Below the pieces are notes generated by a model. The model was not told the DNA's origin. It saw nothing but the letters and a program-made list of their open reading frames with translations, and ran no database searches. A stretch of 64,000 bases of DNA. It comes from Streptomyces ortus. GTDB lineage: Bacteria; Actinomycetota; Actinomycetes; Streptomycetales; Streptomycetaceae. Position numbers and translations under genes: made by a program. Positions 54,496 through 62,402 of this stretch are shown here, in pieces. Positions within the stretch are counted from its first letter, which is position 1. Each line of letters opens with the position of its first letter. The stretch covers positions 449,910 through 513,909 of the forward strand of contig NZ_JAIFZO010000001.1 of NCBI RefSeq assembly GCF_026341275.1, written 5' to 3'.

Positions 54496-54552
54496 TCGCA
54501 CCTCCCGCACACCTCGCAATGTCCGTGAACCTCGCACCTCCCGTACACCTCG
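54496..54552. repeat. 21-bp direct repeat ahead of the phosphoketolase gene
   Basis: TCGCACCTCCCGCACACCTC at 54496 recurs with one change (CCCGTACACCTC) at 54532, 36 bases apart, just upstream of the phosphoketolase start. It may be a double activator or repressor site. Confidence 0.55.
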
Positions 54553-54570
54553 GAACAGGAGCCCCTCCCC

Positions 54571-56967
54571 ATGGCCAAGGACCGTATGGCGGCGCTCGAC
54601 GCGCACTGGCGTGCCGCGAACTACCTGGCCGTCGGTCAGATCTATCTGCTCGGCAACCCCCTGCTGACCGAGCCGCTGAAGCCCGAGCACATCAAGCCGC
54701 GGCTGCTCGGACACTGGGGCACCTCGCCCGGCCTCAACCTGGTGCACAGCCATCTCAACCGGGTCATCGCCGAGCGCGACCTCGACACGATCTGCGTGTG
54801 GGGCCCCGGCCACGGCGGCCCCGCGGTCCTCGCGAACTCCTGGCTGGAGGGCAGCTACACCCAGACGTACCCGGACATCACCCGGGACGCCTCCGGCATG
54901 GAACGCCTCTTCCGGCAGTTCTCCTTCCCCGGCGGGGTCCCCAGCCATGTCGCCCCCGAGACCCCGGGCTCCCTCCACGAGGGAGGCGAGCTGGGCTACT
55001 CGCTCGCCCACGCGTACGGCGCGGCCTTCGACAACCCGGATCTCCTGGTCGCCTGCGTGATCGGCGACGGCGAGGCCGAGACGGGCCCCCTCGCCGGTTC
55101 CTGGCACTCCAACAAGTTCCTCGACCCGGTGCACGACGGCGCCGTCCTGCCCGTCCTGCACCTCAACGGCTACAAGATCGCCAACCCCACCGTGCTCGCC
55201 CGGCTGCCGCGCGCCGAACTCGACGAGCTCCTGCGCGGCTACGGACACGACCCCATCCATGTGTCCGGCGACGACCCCGCCCGTGTCCACCGGGACCTCG
55301 CGGAGGCGATGGACCAGGCGCTGGACCGCATCGCCGCGATCCAGCGGGAGGCCCGCGGCGGAAGGCCGGACCGGGCAGGCGACGGCGGAGACCGTACGGG
55401 GCAGGGTGCGGAGAGCGGGCGTCCCCGCTGGCCCATGATCGTGCTGCGGACCCCGAAGGGCTGGACCGGCCCGGCCGAGGTCGACGGGCAGCCGGTCGAG
55501 GGGACCTGGCGCTCCCACCAGGTCCCGCTCGCCGGTGTCCGCGAGAACCCCGAGCACCTGCGGCAGCTGGAGGCCTGGCTGCGCTCGTACCGCCCGGATG
55601 AACTCTTCGACGCCGACGGGCGGCCCACCCCCCTCGTCCTCGACGGGGTGCCCGAGGGCTCCCGCCGTCTCGGCGCGAACCCGCACACCAACGGCGGTCT
55701 GCTGCTGACCTCGCTGCCCATGCCGGACCTGGACGACTTCGCCGTCCCCGTGGACAAGCCCGGCGCGAGCACCCACGAGCCCACCCGGGTCCTCGGCGGC
55801 ATGCTCGCCCGCGTCATGGCCGACACGGCCGAGCGGCGGAACTTCCGGGTCGTGGGCCCCGACGAGACCGAGTCGAACCGCCTGGGCGCGCTGTACGAGG
55901 CGACGGGCAAGGCCTGGCAGGCGGAGACCCTCGACACCGACGAACACCTCGCCCGCGACGGCCGCGTGGTGGAGGTGCTGTCCGAACACCTCTGCCAGGG
56001 CTGGCTGGAGGGCTATCTCCTCACCGGACGGCACGGTCTGTTCTCGTCGTACGAGGCGTTCGTGCACATCGTCGACTCCATGGTCAACCAGCACATCAAG
56101 TGGCTCAAGACCTCGCGGAAACTACCGTGGCGGGCGCCGCTCGCCTCACTCAACTACCTGCTGACCTCGCACGTGTGGCGTCAGGACCACAACGGCTTCT
56201 CCCACCAGGACCCGGGTTTCGTCGACCACGTCCTCAACAAGAGCCCTGAGGTCGTCCGGGTGTATCTGCCGCCGGACGCCAACACCCTGCTGTCCGTGGC
56301 GGACCACGCCCTGCGCAGCCGCGACCATGTGAACGTGATCGTCGCCGGGAAGCAGCCCTGCTTCGACTGGCTCTCCATGGAACAGGCCCGCGCCCACTGC
56401 GCCCGGGGCGCGGGCATCTGGGAGTGGGCCGGCACGGAGGACGGGAAGCGCGAACCGGACGTGGTGCTGGCCTGCGCCGGAGACGTACCCACCCAGGAAG
56501 TCCTCGCCGCCGCCGCGCTGCTGCGCACCCACCTGCCCGATCTGGCGGTCCGGGTCGTCAACGTCGTCGACATCGCCCGGCTGATGCCGCAGGGCGAGCA
56601 CCCGCACGGGATGGCCGACTCCGAGTACGACGCCCTCTTCACCGCGGACAAGCCGGTGATCTTCGCCTACCACGGCTATCCCTGGCTGATCCACCGGCTG
56701 GCCTACCGGCGCACCGGCCACACCAACCTCCATGTGCGCGGCTACCGGGAGTCGGGCACCACCACGACCCCCTTCGACATGGTGGTCCGCAACGACCTCG
56801 ACCGGTACCGGCTGGTCATGGACGTCATCGACCGCGTCCCGGGCCTCGCCGTGCGAGCCGCCGCCGTACGCCAGCGGATGGCCGACGTGCACACCCGCCA
56901 CGAGGCCTGGATCCGCGAACACGGCACCGACCTGCCCGAGGTCGCCGAGTGGACCTGGTCCGGCTGA
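54571..56967 (+). CDS. xfp: Xylulose-5-phosphate/fructose-6-phosphate phosphoketolase
   Basis: 798-residue thiamine-diphosphate enzyme that splits xylulose 5-P or fructose 6-P to acetyl phosphate plus an aldose phosphate. Family signatures: [40 protein letters not shown], the ThDP/Mg site [20 protein letters not shown], and [13 protein letters not shown]. Full length. A Gly/Arg-rich stretch at ~260-285 ([20 protein letters not shown]) is longer than usual and likely a surface loop. ATG 54571 follows CAGGAG. Confidence 0.95.
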   Translation: MAKDRMAALDAHWRAANYLAVGQIYLLGNPLLTEPLKPEHIKPRLLGHWGTSPGLNLVHSHLNRVIAERDLDTICVWGPGHGGPAVLANSWLEGSYTQTYPDITRDASGMERLFRQFSFPGGVPSHVAPETPGSLHEGGELGYSLAHAYGAAFDNPDLLVACVIGDGEAETGPLAGSWHSNKFLDPVHDGAVLPVLHLNGYKIANPTVLARLPRAELDELLRGYGHDPIHVSGDDPARVHRDLAEAMDQALDRIAAIQREARGGRPDRAGDGGDRTGQGAESGRPRWPMIVLRTPKGWTGPAEVDGQPVEGTWRSHQVPLAGVRENPEHLRQLEAWLRSYRPDELFDADGRPTPLVLDGVPEGSRRLGANPHTNGGLLLTSLPMPDLDDFAVPVDKPGASTHEPTRVLGGMLARVMADTAERRNFRVVGPDETESNRLGALYEATGKAWQAETLDTDEHLARDGRVVEVLSEHLCQGWLEGYLLTGRHGLFSSYEAFVHIVDSMVNQHIKWLKTSRKLPWRAPLASLNYLLTSHVWRQDHNGFSHQDPGFVDHVLNKSPEVVRVYLPPDANTLLSVADHALRSRDHVNVIVAGKQPCFDWLSMEQARAHCARGAGIWEWAGTEDGKREPDVVLACAGDVPTQEVLAAAALLRTHLPDLAVRVVNVVDIARLMPQGEHPHGMADSEYDALFTADKPVIFAYHGYPWLIHRLAYRRTGHTNLHVRGYRESGTTTTPFDMVVRNDLDRYRLVMDVIDRVPGLAVRAAAVRQRMADVHTRHEAWIREHGTDLPEVAEWTWSG

Positions 56968-56984
56968 CCACCGGCCGCGAACGG

Positions 56985-57789
56985 TCAGCCGAAGCGTTCG
57001 ATCCGGATACGGTCCACCGGCTGGCCCGCGTCCACCAGCAGCCGGGAGGCATGTTCGGCGAACCCGTTCGAGCCGCACACATAGGCTTCCCAGCCACCCT
57101 CGGGCGGGTCGGCCAGGAGCCGCGCGACATGTGCGGCCGCCACCCGGCCCACGGGCACCCCCGCCGGGGCACTGCGCGTGTACACCGCGGTGGTCTCGGC
57201 GCCGTACTCCGACGCGTAGATCAGCTCGTCGGGACCGCGGGCCGACACGAGCAGCCGCAGAGGCACCGCCAGGTTCCGCGCACGGTGGTGGCGGACCATC
57301 GACATCAGCGGTACGACACCGGAGCCCGCGCCGATCAACAGGGCGGGCCGGTCGCCGGGCCAGGCGAAGAACCCGCTGAGCGGTCCGCGCAGCTCGACCT
57401 CGTCGCCGGGCTCGGCGACCGTGTGGAACCAGCCGGACACCTCTCCGCCGTCGACGTGGTCGAGGGTGAGCTCGACGTGTCCCTCGTCGTCGGGGGGCGA
57501 GGCGATCGAGTAGTGCCGCTGGGCGACGTAACCGTCCTCCGCGCGCAGCCGGAGCATCAGATGCTGGCCGGGCAGATGCCCCGCCCACCCGGGCACGGCG
57601 AACCGGAAGGTCGCCGCGTGCGGTGTCTCCCGGCGGATCTCGGTGAGGGTGGCACGCTGCCAGGTGGCCGCGGTGCCGTTGCTCACGGCGATCCGGCCGG
57701 GCACCGCGAACCGTGTCGCGGGCGCGGACGTCGGCGAGGGCACGGACGTCGGCGAGGGCACGGACGTCGGCGAGTACATGGTGGTCGTC

Positions 57790-57797
<8 letters not shown>
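56985..57797 (-). CDS. Ferredoxin-reductase-type FAD/NAD(P)-binding oxidoreductase
   Basis: 270-residue flavoprotein: FAD-binding RHYSIASPP at ~95-103, NAD-binding GAGSGVVPLMSMV at ~157-169, and C-terminal VCGSNGFAEHASRLL. No iron-sulfur domain. The N-terminal tail contains three PTSVPS-type repeats. Its GTG 57797 overlaps the stop of the molybdopterin gene (GTGACTGA), so it is likely the electron donor of that enzyme. Confidence 0.85.
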
Positions 57798-58395
<598 letters not shown>

Positions 58396-58684
58396 CGGGT
58401 CTCGTTCATGCGAGTGGTGCCTCCAGGCCGGCCGGACGGCGACCCTTGATCGTTGCGTACGCCTTCCACGGTACCGGGCCCGCCGACGACACCCCACCGG
58501 GGATCATTGCCGCCGTATGAACACTCGCCGGGTCCGGGCCCCGCGGGAATAGCCGCACCCGCGATCTTCCTTGCCGATAGAGCCCGGCCCCTGATCGATC
58601 GGCCACCGGCCGGGCGGCAGCCGGGACAGTGCCCTCATCGGCGTGCCAGTGCCCTCATCGGCGTGAAGGAGAGTGACGGAGCAG
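58396..58684. other. Divergent intergenic region
   Basis: About 290 bases between the molybdopterin gene and the quinone oxidoreductase gene, without a supported gene. It contains a direct repeat CAGTGCCCTCATCGGCGTG (58628-58665, two units) shortly before the oxidoreductase start, which may be a regulatory site. Confidence 0.5.
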
Positions 58685-59656
58685 ATGCCCAAGGCGTACG
58701 TCTTCACCCAGTACGGCGGTCCGGAGACCGAGGCCCTCGTCGAGCAGGACCGGCCCGTCCCCGGGCCCGGCCAGTTGCTGGTCGCCGTCCGGGCGGCGGG
58801 CGTCAACCCCGTCGACTGGAAGCAGCGCACCGGCTACCAGCGGCCCGGCCAGCAGCGGCGCGAGCTGCCCGCCGTCTTCGGCAACGAGGCCGCCGGTGTC
58901 GTCGAGGAGGTCGGCGAGGGAGTCACGGGCTTCGCGGTCGGCGACGAGGTCTTCGGCAACCCCGTGGCCGGCGGCTACGCCCAGTACGCGCTGTTCCCCG
59001 TGGCCGTGACCGCGCACAAGCCCGCCGGTGTCTCCTTCACCGACGCGGCAGCGCTGCCCGTCGCGGCGGCCACCGCGTACGACGGAGTACGCCAGCTGGG
59101 CCTGCCGACGGGCGCGACCCTGCTGGTCACGGGCGCGGGCGGCGGTGTGGGCGTCGCGGCCGTGCAGATCGCCCGCGCCGACGGACTGAACGTCATCGGG
59201 GTGGCGAGCGCGGGCAAGAAGGACCTGGTCGAGTCGCTGGGCGCCGCGCACGTGCCGTCCGGCCCGGACTTCGCCGAGGGCGTCCGGGCTCTGGCGCCCG
59301 AGGGCGTGGACGCGGCGTACGACCTGGTCGGCGGCGAGGTCCTGGAGGCCGCGGCCGAACTGGTGACGGACCGCGCCAAGCTGATCACCGCGGGCGGCAA
59401 GGACATCGTGGCAAGCCTCGGCGGCTCACCCGTCGTACGGGCCCGTACCGCCGCGGTGCTCGACGAGGTGGTACGGCTCGTCGTCGACGGCAGGCTCGAC
59501 CCGCTGGTGACGCGGACCTTCCCCCTCGAAGAGGCCGCCGAGGCGCTGCGTACCGTCGAGGAGGGCCATGCCCGCGGCAAGGTCGTGATCGAGGTCGACG
59601 AGGTCGAGGCCCAGGTCGCGAGCGAGGGTGACATCGTGAGCGAGGTCGCGGAATGA
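58685..59656 (+). CDS. Zinc-free NADP-dependent quinone oxidoreductase (MDR family)
   Basis: 323-residue medium-chain reductase: GroES-like half (MPKAYVFTQYGGPETEALVE, GVNPVDWKQRTGYQRPG) and a Rossmann half with the NADPH loop TGAGGGVGVAAVQIAR at ~142-157 and LVGGEVLEAAAELV. Zinc ligands are absent, as in quinone oxidoreductases. ATG 58685 fits homology best; GTG 58673 is in frame and almost abuts an AAGGAG. The last codons overlap the GNAT gene (ATGA). Confidence 0.87.
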   Translation: MPKAYVFTQYGGPETEALVEQDRPVPGPGQLLVAVRAAGVNPVDWKQRTGYQRPGQQRRELPAVFGNEAAGVVEEVGEGVTGFAVGDEVFGNPVAGGYAQYALFPVAVTAHKPAGVSFTDAAALPVAAATAYDGVRQLGLPTGATLLVTGAGGGVGVAAVQIARADGLNVIGVASAGKKDLVESLGAAHVPSGPDFAEGVRALAPEGVDAAYDLVGGEVLEAAAELVTDRAKLITAGGKDIVASLGGSPVVRARTAAVLDEVVRLVVDGRLDPLVTRTFPLEEAAEALRTVEEGHARGKVVIEVDEVEAQVASEGDIVSEVAE

Positions 59657-60381
59657 GCGCCGCGCCCCATGTCCTGGACAATCCCGCGCGGGCCTCGCTG
59701 ACCGGTCCGCACGCCCACTTCGCCGAACGCCGTGGCCGGGTGCTGCGCTACCCGGCCGACGTGTCGCCCTGGCTGGCGCTGCCCGACGACCCCGACGCCG
59801 ACGACTGGGCCGATGCCGCCGCGCTCGCCGGACCTGGCAAGGAGATCGCGCTGCCCGGCTTCAGCGGTGAGATCCCGGCGGGCTGGGAGATCACGTTCCG
59901 CGGGCAGGGTGTGCAGTTCGTCGACGACGGGCTGGCCGCCGCTCCGGACCCGGAGGCCGTACGGCTGGGCCCCGCCGACGTACCGGAGATGCTGGACCTC
60001 GTGGAGCGGACCAGACCGGGCCCGTTCCTGCCGCGCACGGTCGAACTCGGTACTTACCTCGGGATACGCAGGGGCGGGGCCCTGGTCGCCATGGCGGGGG
60101 AGCGGCTGCACCCGCCCGGCTGGACGGAGATCAGCGCGGTCTGCACCGACGTCGCCGTCCGCGGCGAGGGCCTGGCGACCCGGCTGACGCTGGCGGTCGC
60201 GCACGGGATACGGGCCCGGGGCGAGACCCCGTTCCTGCACACGGCCGCGGACAACGCCACCGCCGTCCGGCTCTACGAGTCGCTGGGCTTCCGGTTGCGG
60301 CGCAGGACGAGATTCCTGGCGGCGCGGGTACCGGAACGCCCCGAGCGGCTGGCGGACGGGCGGGTGGCGACGGCCGGCTGA
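59653..60381 (+). CDS. GNAT-family N-acetyltransferase, FR47-like
   Basis: 242-residue protein. The C-terminal half is a GNAT domain with acetyl-CoA loop VAVRGEGLATRLTLAVAHG and the strand pair LHTAADNATAVRLYESLGFR. The N-terminal ~100 residues (HAHFAERRGRVLRYPADVSP) are an extra domain usual in FR47-like proteins. It is translationally coupled to the quinone oxidoreductase. Substrate unknown. Confidence 0.82.
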   Translation: MSAAPHVLDNPARASLTGPHAHFAERRGRVLRYPADVSPWLALPDDPDADDWADAAALAGPGKEIALPGFSGEIPAGWEITFRGQGVQFVDDGLAAAPDPEAVRLGPADVPEMLDLVERTRPGPFLPRTVELGTYLGIRRGGALVAMAGERLHPPGWTEISAVCTDVAVRGEGLATRLTLAVAHGIRARGETPFLHTAADNATAVRLYESLGFRLRRRTRFLAARVPERPERLADGRVATAG

Positions 60382-60401
60382 GGGGCGGGGAGGGCGGGGG
60401 A

Positions 60402-60890
60402 CTAGATTCCCGGGTCCGGAACTGTGCCCCGGTTTCCCGGGGCCTGCGGGCCTGGAACCGCCGCGTTGTAGCGCAGCAGGTAGCCCGCGAACCGTCGCAG
60501 ATCCTCCTCGGGCCAGCCCGCCAGCCGCTCGCGGAAGGCCACTCGGCGGCTCGCGGTCACCTGGGCGAGGATCTCCGTCCCGGCCGCTGTGAGGTGGAGC
60601 GCCTGGACACGCTGGTCCCGCGGATCGGCGCGCCGCTCGATGAGCCCGGCGGCTTCGAGGGCCGCCACCTGCCGGCTGACCGTGGACTTGTCGAGCGCGT
60701 AGTGCGCGGCGAGATCGGTGGCGCGGCAGCCGCCGCTCTCCTCCAGATGACCGAGCAGTGTGTACGAGACCAGGGACAGCTCCGGATGCAGGCGGCCGGC
60801 CGAGGCCCGGGCGCGGCGGGCGAAGGCCGTCATCTCGTGGTGGATCGTCTCGATGGCGACGTCGGCTGCGGTCACGTCGGCTGCGGTCAC
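60402..60890 (-). CDS. MarR-family regulator
   Basis: 162-residue MarR protein with winged helix LAAHYALDKSTVSRQVAALE and wing RRADPRDQRVQALHLTAAG. GTG 60890 is favoured (GGGAAGGGG upstream); GTG 60875 and an upstream frame from 60929 are alternatives. It is convergent with the GNAT gene and divergent from the leader of the PrmC-like gene. A perfect 7-7-7 inverted repeat 19 bases ahead is its likely operator. Confidence 0.85.
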   Translation of the reverse strand: MTAADVTAADVAIETIHHEMTAFARRARASAGRLHPELSLVSYTLLGHLEESGGCRATDLAAHYALDKSTVSRQVAALEAAGLIERRADPRDQRVQALHLTAAGTEILAQVTASRRVAFRERLAGWPEEDLRRFAGYLLRYNAAVPGPQAPGNRGTVPDPGI

Positions 60891-60908
60891 GGGTCTGCCC
60901 CTTCCCAG

Positions 60909-60929
60909 ATGGTTGCACGCTACAACCAT
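60909..60929. promoter_or_regulatory. MarR operator
   Basis: ATGGTTG and CAACCAT flank CACGCTA in a perfect inverted repeat between marR (60890) and the divergent leader transcript that starts near 60970. It could control both directions. Confidence 0.7.
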
Positions 60930-60961
60930 GAGGTGCGTGGGGCAATCGGCGGGCCGGCGTG

Positions 60962-60967
60962 TAATGT
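60962..60967 (+). promoter_or_regulatory. Possible -10 element for the PrmC-like leader
   Basis: TAATGT lies just ahead of the GTCCGGC hairpin and 33 bases past the MarR operator. No good -35 is visible. Low-confidence promoter call. Confidence 0.3.
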
Positions 60968-60971
60968 TGCC

Positions 60972-61006
60972 GTCCGGCTGAGGACTGCCCTCAGTGCGTG
61001 CCGGAC
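60972..61006 (+). promoter_or_regulatory. Two-part stem-loop in the leader of the PrmC-like gene
   Basis: GTCCGGC (60972-60978) pairs with GCCGGAC (61000-61006), and inside it TGAGG (60979-60983) pairs with CCTCA (60989-60993). The hairpin ends 4 bases before the GGGAGG that precedes the small frame at 61014. Confidence 0.6.
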
Positions 61007-61013
61007 CAGGGAG

Positions 61014-61079
61014 GTGAGCCCCATCAACGCTGTGTCAGCTCGGGTGCTCCCGCCTCGTGGCCTCGTCGGCATCAGGTGA
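61014..61079 (+). CDS. Possible 21-residue leader peptide
   Basis: GTG 61014 opens a 21-codon frame that begins SPINAVSARV and ends LPPRGLVGIR, stopping 60 bases ahead of the PrmC-like ATG. A GGGAG site abuts the start, closer than optimal. It lies between a 5' stem-loop and GC-rich sequence able to fold (GGCCCTGTCGGCCTCG). The arrangement resembles leader peptides that regulate antibiotic-resistance genes by ribosome stalling, but no direct evidence of translation exists. Confidence 0.4.
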   Translation: MSPINAVSARVLPPRGLVGIR

Positions 61080-61139
61080 CCTAGGCCCTGTCGGCCTCGG
61101 AGAGCGCCCTTCGGCTTCCCGAAAGGCTCCTCGGCTTCC

Positions 61140-61955
61140 ATGCCACCTTCTTACGTCCATGTCGTCACCGCGCTTCGCTCCGCGGGGTGTGTCTTCGCGG
61201 AGGACGAGGCGCGGCTCATCCTCGATACCGCCCGTACGCCCGCCGAACTCGCCGCCATGGTGGACCGCCGCGCCGCCGGCCTGCCGCTCGAACATGTCCT
61301 GGGGTGGGCCGAGTTCAGCGGTCTGCGGATCGCGGTGGAACCGGGTGTCTTCGTGCCGCGCCGCCGCACGGAGTTCCTGGTCGCGCAGGCCGTCGCTCTT
61401 GCCCGCGCCCTTGCCTCGGAGGTGCCGGTCGTCGTGGACCTGTGCTGCGGCTCGGGCGCGGTGGGGGCGGCGCTCGTGGCGTCGCTTCCCGGCGCCGAAC
61501 TGCACGCCGCCGACATCGATCCCGTCGCCGTGGAGTGTGCGCGGCGCAACGTCGGTGAGCGCGGCCGGGTTTACGAGGGTGACCTCTTCGGGCCGTTGCC
61601 GCGGGGGTTGCGGGGGCGGGTCGGGGTCCTGGCCGCCAATGTGCCGTACGTGCCCAGCGGGGAGGTGGGGCTCCTGCCGCCGGAGGCCCGCGACCACGAA
61701 CCGCTGGTCGCGCTCGACGGGGGAGGGGACGGGCTCGACGTCCTGCGGCGCGTGGTCGCGGAGGCGCCGGGGTGGCTGGCGCCCGGGGGGAGCCTGCTCG
61801 TCGAGACGAGCGAGCGGCAGGTGGGGCTTGCGGTTGAGATCTTCGCCGCGGTGGGGTTGGGGGCGCGGGTGGAGACGTCGGAGGAGCTCCACGCGAACGT
61901 GGTGATCGGCCGACGCGGGAACGGTCCCCTACGGAGTGCGGGCACGAGGCGGTAG
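61140..61955 (+). CDS. PrmC/HemK-like protein N5-glutamine methyltransferase
   Basis: 271-residue class I methyltransferase related to PrmC: VLGWAEFSGLRIAVEPGVFV aligns with the ILG.QEF segment, SAM motif VVDLCCGSGAVGAAL at ~98-112, acidic loop ADIDPVAVECA, and the catalytic motif is N-V-P-Y (167-170) where PrmC has N-P-P-Y. The short N-terminal domain is preserved. It is probably not the main PrmC but a variant that methylates another target. It sits behind a structured leader and a divergent MarR gene, suggesting inducible expression. Confidence 0.8.
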   Translation: MPPSYVHVVTALRSAGCVFAEDEARLILDTARTPAELAAMVDRRAAGLPLEHVLGWAEFSGLRIAVEPGVFVPRRRTEFLVAQAVALARALASEVPVVVDLCCGSGAVGAALVASLPGAELHAADIDPVAVECARRNVGERGRVYEGDLFGPLPRGLRGRVGVLAANVPYVPSGEVGLLPPEARDHEPLVALDGGGDGLDVLRRVVAEAPGWLAPGGSLLVETSERQVGLAVEIFAAVGLGARVETSEELHANVVIGRRGNGPLRSAGTRR

Positions 61956-61984
61956 TCCGGCGCGACTCGACCAGGGCTGATGTT

Positions 61985-62180
61985 GCGCAGTTCCCCGCGC
62001 CCCTCAAGGGCCGGGGGCCGGATGTGAACCGGGATTGCAGGTGCGGGTAGGCCGAGGCTGACGCCGCGCAGTTCCCCGCGCCCCTGAAAGACCGGGGGGT
62101 CGGGTGGGAGGTGGGATTTCGGGTGCGGGTAGGCCAGGGCTGACGCCGCGCAGTTCCCCGCGCCCCTTAAAGGCCGGCGG
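61985..62180. repeat. Three-unit ~81-bp tandem array of terminator-like sequence
   Basis: GCGCAGTTCCCCGCGCCCCT begins at 61985, 62066 and 62148 (spacings 81 and 82). Between cores the units share GGTGCGGGTAGGCC and GGGCTGACGCC segments. The core is in sense orientation downstream of the PrmC-like gene and is followed by weak hairpins such as CCCCTCAAGGGCCGGGGG. The same core is found in the 52.2-52.6 kb array and at 16.27 kb. Confidence 0.8.
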
Positions 62181-62332
62181 CCTCGGCGGCGGCGGGCCCG
62201 CACGGTGTATCACCGTCCAGCCCCCACCCCCTGAGGGGCGCGGGGAACGGCGCAATCGTCCCCCGCGAACCGCCGCCGCTCCCCCCCCGGAGGGACCCGC
62301 GAGGTTCTCGTCACACTGGACCCCCACCCTTT

Positions 62333-62346
62333 TGCAACTAGTTGCA
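62333..62346. promoter_or_regulatory. Perfect palindrome ahead of the dienoyl-CoA reductase-type gene
   Basis: TGCAACTAGTTGCA is a perfect 14-bp palindrome 57 bases ahead of the ATG at 62403. Half-sites GCAAC/GTTGC match those of the MarR-type palindrome at 7808, in inverted order. Likely a MarR-family operator; no regulator is adjacent within the window. Confidence 0.6.
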
Positions 62347-62402
62347 TAAACGCCTTCGCGTCGTCTACAACCATGAAGACGACGCCACGCACGGAGGGGC
62401 CA

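Larger units (their letters stand above)
61956..62402. other. Intergenic region with repeat array and operator
   Basis: 447 bases without a gene. It holds three tandem repeats with the GCGCAGTTCCCCGCGCCCC core, one inverted copy (62231-62252) and a perfect palindrome before the dienoyl-CoA reductase-type gene. Confidence 0.6.

Noticed and set aside
53182..56094. 970-codon open frame antisense to phosphoketolase and others
   Set aside because: It crosses three well-supported genes and has shadow-type composition with no recognisable domain.
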